NCBI RefSeq assembly: GCF_021172065.1
Contig: NZ_CP087880.1
Coordinates: forward strand, 2,084,583-2,148,582
From: Pseudocitrobacter corydidari
GTDB taxonomy: Bacteria; Pseudomonadota; Gammaproteobacteria; Enterobacterales; Enterobacteriaceae
Reading direction: 5' to 3'
Length of the DNA stretch: 64,000 nucleotides
How positions within the stretch are numbered: the stretch's first letter is position 1; every line of letters starts with the position of its first letter. Both the position numbers and the translations under genes were made by a program. A model generated the notes under the pieces. The model made no database searches, was not told where the DNA came from, and worked only from the letters and a program-made list of their open reading frames with translations. Of the stretch, positions 47,823-56,122 are shown piece after piece.

Positions 47823-47950
47823 TGCCGGGTGGCGCTACGCTTACCCGGCCTACGGTTAGCGACTGTGCATCTTTGCCGGGTGGCGGCTGCGCCTTACCCG
47901 GCCTACGGGTTAGGTGCGGGTAGGCCTGATAAGCGCAGCGCCATCAGGCA
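47823..47950. repeat. REP/BIME cluster after moeB
   Basis: Three REP-type units are visible: gccgggtggcgctacgctt…, gccgggtggcggctgcgcctt… and gtaggcctgataagcgcagc…. They lie between convergent moeB and the kdgM-type gene and mark the left edge of the accessory locus. Confidence 0.85.
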
Positions 47951-47962
47951 ACCTCTTCAGCT

Positions 47963-48643
47963 TTAGAATGTATACTGTAACCCAACACGATAACGCGTCT
48001 GGCGTTCGTCTGTTGTCGAACGAACAGAGACGTTCCCCAGCTCTACGTATGGCTTCCAGTTTTTATCAATGCTGTAGGCAACTTTTAAGTTCAACTCGTA
48101 ATCGTCTTTGCCGTTATTAAAGCGATCGTAGTCTTCGCTCTTCTTATACAAATAGTTGCCTTCAAAAGCCCACTGTTTGATCTTATAACCCAGCCACAGG
48201 TCGCCACGGTTGATGTGTTCATCGTCCTTATCCGCTGACGTATCGCGGGTATATTCATAGCGATAACGAGCCGCAACATAAATGCCGTTATCAAATGTAT
48301 ATTGGCCACGAATATAAGGTTTATAAATCGCTTTAGAAGATGATGTTTCCAGCGCAAAGCCAGGTTGTACCGTGAACCCCGGTGCTGCGGTAAACTGGTA
48401 GCTCACGACATATTCATCGCCGTTATCTACAACATCATGAAACACCTTATCCTGATCGTCCCCGCCAGACTTCACCTTGCCTTCAATCGAAATACCGAAG
48501 CCGTTGGCAAAGCGGTGAGAAATCAATAAACGCTCTTTCTGAACCTGGCTGTCATCGGTATATTCGTGACGCAGGTCGATAGTGACAGCACTTGCCGATG
48601 CACTGACCAGGGCAAGTGCAATAAAGGTAGCTATTTTTTTCAC
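47963..48643 (-). CDS. KdgM-family outer-membrane oligosaccharide porin (GTG start)
   Basis: A 226-residue beta-barrel protein with a signal peptide (SASASA-VTIDLRHEYTDD, about 19 residues) and C-terminal phenylalanine (GLQYTF). HEYTDDSQVQKERLLISHRF and YVAARYRYEY are typical of the KdgM porins, which admit acidic oligosaccharides such as oligogalacturonate. AGAGGA lies before the GTG start at 48643. It sits beside uronic-acid-type lyase and sugar-import genes, so it is the probable outer-membrane gate for their substrate. The named function in other enterics is for pectin fragments; here it is inferred. Confidence 0.88.
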   Translation of the reverse strand: MKKIATFIALALVSASASAVTIDLRHEYTDDSQVQKERLLISHRFANGFGISIEGKVKSGGDDQDKVFHDVVDNGDEYVVSYQFTAAPGFTVQPGFALETSSSKAIYKPYIRGQYTFDNGIYVAARYRYEYTRDTSADKDDEHINRGDLWLGYKIKQWAFEGNYLYKKSEDYDRFNNGKDDYELNLKVAYSIDKNWKPYVELGNVSVRSTTDERQTRYRVGLQYTF

Positions 48644-49018
48644 GCTGTTTTCCTCTGATATGACAAAAAGGCGGCAGAAGTATTTTTAGAATTAATAGCT
48701 CCCTGTTACTTAATGCTATGAACATTAAGCATGCCGCAGACCTTCATCCTGTACTACAGGTAAAATAGTAAATATAAAAAATAGCCTTGTCATTCACCTG
48801 GAAATAAAAATGAGATCATTATCAACTTAAATTGAAATATTGTTTTGATTTTATTTTTATTAAAAAATATATAACCCCCAGATATTTATAATTATTAGCA
48901 TAATAAACAACAAATACAAAAAAGCCCGGAATAACCGGGCCTTACATCAACATCGAATTGCGCGCAGCAGCAGGCCGGGTGCGGCATTAACGCCACACCC
49001 GGCCTGTAAAAAGGTCTG
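48644..49018. other. Intergenic region between the porin and the lyase/ABC operon
   Basis: An AT-rich stretch of 375 bp without a gene. It holds the presumed porin promoter on the left, a classical terminator for the lyase operon at 48918-48941, and a second GC-rich inverted repeat, CAGGCCGGGTG (48971-48981) with CACCCGGCCTG (48996-49006), just after the lyase gene. Confidence 0.7.
48918..48941 (-). terminator. Terminator of the lyase/ABC operon
   Basis: On the minus strand GCCCGG, loop TTATT and CCGGGC (48924-48940) are followed by six T (48918-48923). Confidence 0.85.
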
Positions 49019-50170
49019 TCAGACTCTGCGCAGCGGCGGGCACCACATCAACTGTTCTTTCAGACTCATTGTTTCCTGCGGGAAGGTCGTTAATAAATCG
49101 CGATATTGCTCGGAATATTTATGATAGCCACGCAATGTTTGTAATAACACGCGTGTAGCGCTATCCCAGACAATCCCCTGCAAATCACTGTATGGCCATA
49201 AATCGGGTTCGCGGATAAAAGGCACCAGATAATCGATACCTTTTTTTACTCCTCGCCCATCACGAATATGATTCCAGCGGTCGATTTCAACATGTTCGGC
49301 GTATCGATTTAATAATAAATGCGCCTCCAGATTAAACAGGGAATAGTGAAAAGGCATGGTGCGTTCCAGCTCCATGGTCTGTTTACCGTCCTGATCAATC
49401 TGCGCCGCCATTCGCTGGGTGAATCCTTGCTCGATAATCCGCGCCGCCAGCCCTTTGTCGCCGTAAAACAGCGCGTTCACCGTCCGCTGCACGTCATACC
49501 AGGTTCCGTGGTTGTTGTGCCAGACATATTCTGAATGGCCAATATCGCTGTAGTACATCCAGTGGTTAAAATCGCGGAACCACTGATGCAGGCCAATGAT
49601 ATCGTCGGTGTCCAGTACCCCCGCAGGCGAAATCAGGCCGATCGTATCGATAACCATCCACAGTAGACGCGTATCAATCAGCCCGGTGCCTCTGCCAGAC
49701 ACCACGCCGGGGATTGCCTGACCATAGTTCAGATGCGGATTCATCCGCGTATCGCCATCAAGGAACCAGCAGCGAATTTGCACCGCCGCCGCCTGAGCGT
49801 ACTGCTTTTGCCCGGTGAAATACCATGCCAGCCCCAGCGTCAGGCAGCGTTCGCACATGCGGATAATCCGCGTGGTGTCCGTATCGTTATTTTCGCACTG
49901 CGGGTTAGTATGCCCGTCGCGACGAATGTACGGCAGGCCGTTGGGCCTGCGCGGATTCGGCCACCAGTAGGTGCCCAGGCTGTAGTAATCGTGCGCATCG
50001 CCGCTCGCCGGACGCAGCTTTTTATGCACCACGCTTTCAGGCGGCGTCCGCTTTAAACCGTCGGCATCGTTCACCAGGCGACTCAGCGCCAGCTGAAGCG
50101 GTGAAAATGGCTGCTTCAGCCCCAGCCGGGCATTCTCCAGACAGGTTTCATCGAGGGTGTAGAGTTTCAT
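49019..50170 (-). CDS. Alginate-lyase-family protein, cytoplasmic form
   Basis: A 383-residue protein without a signal peptide, of the alginate lyase fold (Pfam Alginate_lyase type, alpha/alpha barrel). Residues DYYSLGTYWWPNP (61-73), WHNNHGTWYD with Asn 219/220 and His 221, and ELERTMPFHYSLFN with Arg 270 and Tyr 276 correspond to the Asn-His-Arg-Tyr catalytic set of such lyases. It aligns along its length with the secreted protein at 54874-56103, so the two are paralogues. It is the last gene of the ABC operon, 10 bp after the ATPase. It probably cleaves imported oligosaccharides; the substrate (alginate, glucuronan or other) is unknown. Confidence 0.82.
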   Translation of the reverse strand: MKLYTLDETCLENARLGLKQPFSPLQLALSRLVNDADGLKRTPPESVVHKKLRPASGDAHDYYSLGTYWWPNPRRPNGLPYIRRDGHTNPQCENNDTDTTRIIRMCERCLTLGLAWYFTGQKQYAQAAAVQIRCWFLDGDTRMNPHLNYGQAIPGVVSGRGTGLIDTRLLWMVIDTIGLISPAGVLDTDDIIGLHQWFRDFNHWMYYSDIGHSEYVWHNNHGTWYDVQRTVNALFYGDKGLAARIIEQGFTQRMAAQIDQDGKQTMELERTMPFHYSLFNLEAHLLLNRYAEHVEIDRWNHIRDGRGVKKGIDYLVPFIREPDLWPYSDLQGIVWDSATRVLLQTLRGYHKYSEQYRDLLTTFPQETMSLKEQLMWCPPLRRV

Positions 50171-50180
50171 CGCCACGCCG

Positions 50181-51272
50181 CTACTCCCCCTTGCTGGCAA
50201 TACGCTCGCCAGTTGCGGCATCAAACAAATGCACGCCGGAAAGTTTCGGTTGCAGCCACACTTTCTCGCCCTCTTTCACCGCCAGACGCTGCTTAAACAC
50301 CGAGGTAAACGCCCCGCCGCCGGTATCGCAAAACAGCTGCATATCGGAGCCGGTATTTTCGATGGCGGTGATCACCGCGCCCAGCGCATCTTCCTGAGCC
50401 TGACTTACCACGTTGACCTGCTCGGGGCGAATGGCGTAAATCACCTGCTGCCCATCGACGACATTAACGTCATCCGGCAAGCGCAGCAGTGAACCGTCGC
50501 GCAGCCGCAGCTGAGCAATAGTGCCATCCAGCACAATTTCGCCCTTAAGCTGGTTGATTTCCGGCGAACCGATAAACCCGGCGACGAACAGATTGGCCGG
50601 GCTATCGTAGAGTTCGAGCGGCGTGCCGGCTTGCTCAATACGACCATCGCGCAACACAACAATCATTTGCCCCATGGTCATCGCTTCAATTTGATCGTGG
50701 GTGACATACACCGAGGTGGTTTTCAGTCGACGGTGCAGTTCACGAATTTCGCCGCGCACCTGAGTACGCAGCTTAGCGTCAAGGTTAGAGAGCGGTTCAT
50801 CGAACAGAAAAACCTGCGGCTTACGCACAATGGCGCGCCCCATCGCCACGCGCTGGCGCTGGCCGCCGGAGAGATCCTTCGGCAGACGTTCCAGCAGCGG
50901 CGTCAGGTTTAATAATTCCGCCGCCTCTTCCACCTTCTGATTAATTTCCGTTTTCGGCAGCTTCGCCATTTTCAGCGCGAAGCCCATGTTTTCACGTACC
51001 GTCATTTGCGGATAAAGCGCATAGCTCTGGAACACCATCGCAATATCGCGCAGCTTGGGTTCGACGTCCGTCACCACACGCTCATTGATATGGATATCAC
51101 CTTCGGAGATCTCCTCCAGCCCGGCAATCATGCGCAACAGCGTCGATTTCCCGCAGCCGCTTGGCCCCACCAGCACGCAGAACTCGCCATCCGGAATCGT
51201 CAATGAGACATTTTTAATCACGTGCGCGTCGCCGTATGATTTACGGACATTGTTCAGTACAACAGATCCCAT
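50181..51272 (-). CDS. Sugar ABC transporter ATP-binding protein (MalK/UgpC type)
   Basis: A 363-residue CUT1-type ATPase. Walker A is GPSGCGKST, the signature is LSGGQRQRVAMGRA, Walker B is VFLFDEPLSNLD, and the switch histidine is in YVTHDQIEAMT. The C-terminal third is a MalK-like TOBE/regulatory domain ending FDAATGERIASKGE. The ATG at 51272 (MGSVVLNNVRKSYG) is chosen; the frame runs open upstream through the permease gene. It should power the two permeases encoded just upstream. Confidence 0.92.
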   Translation of the reverse strand: MGSVVLNNVRKSYGDAHVIKNVSLTIPDGEFCVLVGPSGCGKSTLLRMIAGLEEISEGDIHINERVVTDVEPKLRDIAMVFQSYALYPQMTVRENMGFALKMAKLPKTEINQKVEEAAELLNLTPLLERLPKDLSGGQRQRVAMGRAIVRKPQVFLFDEPLSNLDAKLRTQVRGEIRELHRRLKTTSVYVTHDQIEAMTMGQMIVVLRDGRIEQAGTPLELYDSPANLFVAGFIGSPEINQLKGEIVLDGTIAQLRLRDGSLLRLPDDVNVVDGQQVIYAIRPEQVNVVSQAQEDALGAVITAIENTGSDMQLFCDTGGGAFTSVFKQRLAVKEGEKVWLQPKLSGVHLFDAATGERIASKGE

Positions 51273-51282
51273 AGCAGACTCC

Positions 51283-52122
51283 TTATCCTTTAACCGCGCC
51301 GGACATAATCCCGCGATTGAAATGTTTTTGCAGACCCAGGTAAACGATGATGCTTGGCAGCATGGCCAGCAGCGTGATGGCGATGAAAATATTCGGCGTG
51401 ATGCTTTCATCGGTACGCAGCGTCCCCAGAATCACCGGAATGGTGTTCAGGCTGTCCTGGTTAATGACAATCAGCGGCAGCAGATACTGGTCCCAAATCA
51501 TGATGAAACCGAAGGTCACCACCGTTCCCAGCGCCGGTTTCACCAGCGGCAGAATAACGTGGAAGAAGATTTGCCATTCGTTTGCACCATCAATACGCGC
51601 GGCTTCTTCCAGCTCTTTCGGAATAGCCGACATAAACTCGGTCAGCACAAAGATAGAGAACGCCCAGCCCACCACGGGCAGGATCATGCCGAGGTAGCTG
51701 TTGTACAGCGAGGTATCGATCAACGGTAAGCGCCAGTTGATGATCATGTACAACGGAATGGCGATTACCTCTTCCGGCAGCATCATGGTTGAAAGAATAA
51801 TCAGGCTCACCAGCGCGACGCCGCGAAACTTCTTCCGCGCCAGCGCATAGGCAGCCAGCGCGCTGACCGATACCTGCAAAATGGTGCCGAAAAACACCAC
51901 CAGAATGGAGTTCAGCAGGTACTGCCAGACGCCAATATCCTGCCAGGCGAAGATAAAGTTATCCAGCGAGAAGGATTTCGGCCAGGCCAGCAGTTCACCG
52001 GGTTTAACCGGCGCGCCGCTGAATGCGGTGGCGACAATGCCCCAGAACGGGCCAACAAATACAATTAACAGCAACAGATAGATACACCAGCGTCCTGCCG
52101 TGTCCCAACGTTTACTCAACAT
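51283..52122 (-). CDS. Sugar ABC transporter permease (MalG type)
   Basis: A 279-residue CUT1 permease with six membrane segments and the docking loop LEEAARIDGANEWQIFFHVILP typical of MalG-like subunits. It starts MLSKRWDTAGRW and ends MSGAVKG, the usual tail of this subunit class. It follows the other permease by 9 bp and precedes the ATPase by 10 bp. It forms half of the import channel. Confidence 0.92.
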   Translation of the reverse strand: MLSKRWDTAGRWCIYLLLLIVFVGPFWGIVATAFSGAPVKPGELLAWPKSFSLDNFIFAWQDIGVWQYLLNSILVVFFGTILQVSVSALAAYALARKKFRGVALVSLIILSTMMLPEEVIAIPLYMIINWRLPLIDTSLYNSYLGMILPVVGWAFSIFVLTEFMSAIPKELEEAARIDGANEWQIFFHVILPLVKPALGTVVTFGFIMIWDQYLLPLIVINQDSLNTIPVILGTLRTDESITPNIFIAITLLAMLPSIIVYLGLQKHFNRGIMSGAVKG

Positions 52123-52131
52123 GTTGTCTCC

Positions 52132-53070
52132 TTAGTAACGCGCAATGCGCTTTTTCAACGTCAGGTGGCAAATCGTCAGCACCACGGTGAAGGCAAACAG
52201 CAGGAACGACACGGCAGAAGCATAGCCATAATCGAACTGCTCAAAGCCCAGTTTGTAGATATGCGTCATGATCATCTCGGTGGCGTTAGACGGCCCTCCA
52301 CCGGTCGTGGCGTAGACTTCGGCAAACACGCGAAAACCACGGATAAATGACAGCATCAACACCACGGACAGCGCCGGAATCATCCCCGGTAACGTGACGT
52401 AGCGCAGGCGGTTCCACCAGTTCGCGCCGTCGACATTCGCCGCGTCGTACAGGTCGCGGCTGATCCCGGCGAGACCGGCGATAAATATCACCATGTTGTA
52501 CGGCACCGCTTTCCAGATATGCAGCAGCATAATGACCCACAGCGCCTGGTCGCTGCTGGCAAGGAAGCCCTGATCCGCCACCCCAAACCAGCTCAGGATG
52601 TGGTTCACCACCCCGTTCGGCGTGGGGTTAAACAGAATGCGCCACATTTCTGCCACGATCGCCGCACTGGTGACCGCAGGCAAAAAGATAGCGGTTCGAA
52701 TGAACCGCAAATGGCGCGCAGGGCCTTCGAGCAGCATCGCAAGGAAAAAAGCCAGTACGGCAGCAACCACCATCGTGACCAGCACGTACAGGAAGGTATT
52801 CGCCACCGCCGAATGTAATTCCGCATCGGCAAACGCGCGCGCAAAGTTTGCGCCGCCCACCCACTCATTGGGCTGGTTAAAGTTCACCTTGTAGAAACTC
52901 ATGATTAGCCCCTGAATCATGGGGATGAATTTGAACCAGGTAAAAATGATCAGCGCCGGAGCGAGGAACATCCACGGGATCAGCGCGCGCTTACGCGCGG
53001 GCGTCAACCAGCGAACGCCCTCGGCCTCTTTGCGTTGCGGTGTTGCAATCTTACTTTCGTGTAGTGTCAT
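52132..53070 (-). CDS. Sugar ABC transporter permease (MalF type)
   Basis: A 312-residue CUT1 permease with a cytoplasmic N-terminus, six membrane segments and the docking loop LYDAANVDGANWWNRLRYVTLP. The ATG at 53070 (MTLHESKIATPQ) has GAGG about 9 bases upstream; a TTG at 53085 would overlap the binding-protein gene. It is the second gene of the operon after the binding protein. Confidence 0.9.
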   Translation of the reverse strand: MTLHESKIATPQRKEAEGVRWLTPARKRALIPWMFLAPALIIFTWFKFIPMIQGLIMSFYKVNFNQPNEWVGGANFARAFADAELHSAVANTFLYVLVTMVVAAVLAFFLAMLLEGPARHLRFIRTAIFLPAVTSAAIVAEMWRILFNPTPNGVVNHILSWFGVADQGFLASSDQALWVIMLLHIWKAVPYNMVIFIAGLAGISRDLYDAANVDGANWWNRLRYVTLPGMIPALSVVLMLSFIRGFRVFAEVYATTGGGPSNATEMIMTHIYKLGFEQFDYGYASAVSFLLFAFTVVLTICHLTLKKRIARY

Positions 53071-53081
53071 TAACCGGGACC

Positions 53082-54371
53082 TCAATTAGCCAGCACGTTT
53101 TGCTTCGCCAGTTCCTGATTAAGCTTCTCGTTCATGGCGTTCAGTTCTTTAGGAATGTCGCTGGAACAATCGGCGAATATGCGGTTAAACCCGTCAGCCG
53201 TGACCTGACGCGCTGGCGTCCAGTTCGGGATTTGTGGAACGTAGCGGCCATGGCTGTTATACAGCGCCGCGAAAGTATTCCAGCGAGCGTCCTGATAAAC
53301 CTGCTCAACATTGACGTTTTTATTCACCGGCAGACGCACGACGGGAATGTTTTTGCTGCCTTTACCCATGCCGATCTCCTGCCCTTCTTTGGAGATCATA
53401 AATTCGATGAATTTACGCGCGTCCTCTTTCTGCTTGCTGCCCTTCATCAGGAATACCGTGGTGCCTTCCGCCAACGTCGCTTCGCTTTTAGGCCCCTGAA
53501 TGTTGACGATTTCGAACTTATCTTTGCCGGGATCTTTGTCCATCAGCGCAATGTGATATGGCCCAGTGAAGAACATCCCGGACTGACCGGAACGGAAAGA
53601 GGGAATAACATCGGCGGTGGTGGCGTTGATCGCCCCCGGCTGGGCCACTTTTTCACACAGCAGCGAGCGGACAAACTGCGTTGCCTGCGCAACTTCCGGC
53701 GTATTCAGCGTGGCGGTAAATTTATCGCCTTTCTTCTCGACATAGTCGCCGCCTGCCTGCCAGATAAAGCTGCTCATAAACCAACTGGCGTAACCGCGCG
53801 TGGTTGAGCCCGGAACGATAAACCCGTAGGTATCCTGCTTACCGTTGCCGTCCGGGTCCTGCGTGGTGAACGCTTTCGCCATCGCCAGAATATCGTCCCA
53901 GGTTTTCGGCTGCGGCAGGCCCAGTTTTTCGCGCCAGTCTTTACGCACAAACAGAGCAAAAGTTTGTGCGGAGGTGGGTACGCCGTAGTATTTTCCATCG
54001 GCGTAGCGGGTACTTTCCCACGCGGTTGGATAGATGTCCTGACTGCCGGTAATCGACTCAGGTTTAATCTCATCAACAATGCCGAGCTGGATGAACTGCC
54101 CCAGCGCCGTGGCGTCGTTGAAGATCAAATCAGGCAATGCATTACCCGCCGCCGCACGCGCCAGACGCTGTTCGAAATCGGTCGTCGCGTTGAAGTACTC
54201 AATCTTAATGCCCGTTTTCTTCTCGAAGGCTTCCGCCTCATTTTTATAGATATTTTTTGAGTCATTGCTCGCACGAATCCAGACATTCAGCGTTGTGCTG
54301 GCAAAGCTTTGCCCGCATCCCAGTCCTAATGCTGTTAACAAAAGTAACGAGCGAAATTTATTTCCAGACAT
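53082..54371 (-). CDS. Family 1 sugar-binding periplasmic protein
   Basis: A 429-residue carbohydrate-binding protein with a signal peptide (LLLLTALGLGCGQSFA-ST). TTLNVWIRASNDSKNIYKNE and GKYYGVPTSAQTFALFVRKDW are typical of this class. It opens the operon binding protein-permease-permease-ATPase-lyase. Two start codons compete: ATG 54377 and ATG 54371; the second has AAGGA 7 bases before it and is given. It should capture acidic oligosaccharides in the periplasm. Confidence 0.9.
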   Translation of the reverse strand: MSGNKFRSLLLLTALGLGCGQSFASTTLNVWIRASNDSKNIYKNEAEAFEKKTGIKIEYFNATTDFEQRLARAAAGNALPDLIFNDATALGQFIQLGIVDEIKPESITGSQDIYPTAWESTRYADGKYYGVPTSAQTFALFVRKDWREKLGLPQPKTWDDILAMAKAFTTQDPDGNGKQDTYGFIVPGSTTRGYASWFMSSFIWQAGGDYVEKKGDKFTATLNTPEVAQATQFVRSLLCEKVAQPGAINATTADVIPSFRSGQSGMFFTGPYHIALMDKDPGKDKFEIVNIQGPKSEATLAEGTTVFLMKGSKQKEDARKFIEFMISKEGQEIGMGKGSKNIPVVRLPVNKNVNVEQVYQDARWNTFAALYNSHGRYVPQIPNWTPARQVTADGFNRIFADCSSDIPKELNAMNEKLNQELAKQNVLAN

Positions 54372-54873
54372 TTTCATATCCTTTTTTTGTAGGGTATCGT
54401 GGTATTACCGGTTCTGTTAAAACAGACCAAACCAATATTAACCTTCATTTAATAGAATGCATTTTTCAAATACAACGGGGCAAAATAGAAATAGCGTTTC
54501 GAAATGGAAAAATCCGCTTTGGATCACATTAAAAAATGATTAAATTTTATACACAATGAAAATTCATATAAATTTCATGCAATTACCAAATTATAGTTTT
54601 TATTTATGTTTTCCACTTTTTTTGAATTTTGCGATTTTTCGTGACGAAGCACACATTTTTACGCCTAATTTTTCGCTCTGACTTCTGGAACGATCTGCAT
54701 CACATTTTTTCCTGCAAGCTCTTTTACACTGCGACAAATTAAATCCGAAACATTGTTTTAGGCGGTATTTAAATACCGCAGGGTGTTTATTTGTATTCTC
54801 AATACAAAACACATCGGTGGCGCCAGGAACATATTTTCGGCAGGCATCCCGACATTAACCAAGGGTATAAAAT
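54372..54873. promoter_or_regulatory. Divergent control region of the lyase locus
   Basis: About 500 bp of AT-rich sequence between the ABC operon (leftward) and the lyase genes (rightward). ATGAAA (54556-54561) and TTTCAT (54573-54578) form an inverted repeat with an 11-base spacer. TCACA half-sites resembling one arm of a CRP site occur at 54524-54528 and 54700-54704; neither has a good second arm. No ORF is convincing here, although a 70-codon lysine/arginine/cysteine-rich one spans 54600-54812 on the minus strand. Confidence 0.55.
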
Positions 54874-56103
54874 ATGAAAATTGCGAAATATAGTGGGGCA
54901 TTATGTTTGACGATGCTCTCCCTGAGCATTAGCGCCTCGTTGTACGCAGCAACCCCGCTGAAACCCGCCATTCTCTCACCAGACGATCTGGCGTTCAGCC
55001 AACAGCAAATTACGGCAAAAGCGCCCGCGTTCGTTCAGGCGCGCGATGCGCTGGTGAAACGCGCCGACGCGGCACTGAAACACCCGCTGTTTTCAGTGAT
55101 GGATAAAACGCTGGTCGCCGTCAGCGGTGATAAACATGACTACTACAGTTTTCCGCCCTACTGGTGGCCCGATCCAGACAAAAAAGATGGTCTGCCTTAC
55201 ATCCGCAAAGATGGCGAAACCAACCCGGCAGCGAACAGTGACGCCACGGATAAAAACCGTCTGGTCAAAATGAGCAACGATGTCTATACGCTATCGCTGG
55301 CCTGGTACTTCACGCAGGACAAACGCTATGCCGAAAAAGCTGTGGCGCAAATCAACAGCTGGTTCCTGAATCCGCAAACCAAAATGAACGCTAACCTGCA
55401 ATATGCGCAAGCGATTCCGGGTATCAACGATGGCCGCGGCATCGGCATCATCGACAGCCGCGCGCTGGTTGACGTAGTGGACGCCATCGAACTGCTGCAC
55501 GGCACGCAGCAGCTTTCCGATAGCGATTATCAGAAACTTCAGGCGTGGTATGGCGATTTCTGGCACTGGATGATGACTAGCCAGAACGGCTTTGAAGAGC
55601 AGAACTGGCATAACAACCACGGCTCCTGGTTTGATCTACAGGCCGCGACGTTTGCCTGGTTTAGCGGAAAACCGGAAGAAGCGAAAAAACAGCTGCAAAT
55701 AACCCAACTTCGCCGCATTGCCGGGCATTTTGATATTCAGGGCCGTCAGACCGCGGAGTTGGAACGTACCCGCCCGTGGCACTACAGCAACTTTAACCTT
55801 GAAGCCTATAGCCGTTTAGGGCGTCTGGGCGAGAAGGTGGGCGTTGATATCTGGAACTTCACACTCGACGAACACAGCCTGCGTAACGGCTACGCCTATA
55901 TTACGCAGTTCGTCGACGGCAAAACCGCCTGGCCGTGGAAAGACATCGATAAATGGGATGACAAAAAGGCGCTGTTCAACGTCTCTTCCGCCGCCCACGC
56001 CTGGCCTGATGATGCAGCCTTCACGCAAAAAGCACGCTGGTTGCAGGCAAAATACCCGGATGACATCACCACACTCATCAGCCCACTGCCGCTCGCGCAT
56101 TGA
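54874..56103 (+). CDS. Alginate-lyase-family protein, secreted form
   Basis: A 409-residue protein with a signal peptide (MLSLSISASLYA-ATPLKP, about 25 residues), so periplasmic. The fold and motifs match the alginate lyase family: HDYYSFPPYWWPDPDK (88-103), WHNNHGSWFD with Asn 247/248 and His 249, and ELERTRPWHYSNFN with Arg 298/300 and Tyr 304. It is a paralogue of the gene at 49019-50170, which lacks the signal peptide. It probably makes the first cut of a uronate-containing polymer by beta-elimination. The next gene, a heparinase-type enzyme, follows 19 bp later. The exact substrate is not determinable from sequence. Confidence 0.85.
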   Translation: MKIAKYSGALCLTMLSLSISASLYAATPLKPAILSPDDLAFSQQQITAKAPAFVQARDALVKRADAALKHPLFSVMDKTLVAVSGDKHDYYSFPPYWWPDPDKKDGLPYIRKDGETNPAANSDATDKNRLVKMSNDVYTLSLAWYFTQDKRYAEKAVAQINSWFLNPQTKMNANLQYAQAIPGINDGRGIGIIDSRALVDVVDAIELLHGTQQLSDSDYQKLQAWYGDFWHWMMTSQNGFEEQNWHNNHGSWFDLQAATFAWFSGKPEEAKKQLQITQLRRIAGHFDIQGRQTAELERTRPWHYSNFNLEAYSRLGRLGEKVGVDIWNFTLDEHSLRNGYAYITQFVDGKTAWPWKDIDKWDDKKALFNVSSAAHAWPDDAAFTQKARWLQAKYPDDITTLISPLPLAH

Positions 56104-56122
56104 TGTAAAGGATAAGCAGACC

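Noticed and set aside
54600..54812. A 70-codon minus-strand frame in the lyase-locus promoter gap
   Set aside because: Rich in Lys, Arg and Cys in a low-GC promoter region; no supporting start context.
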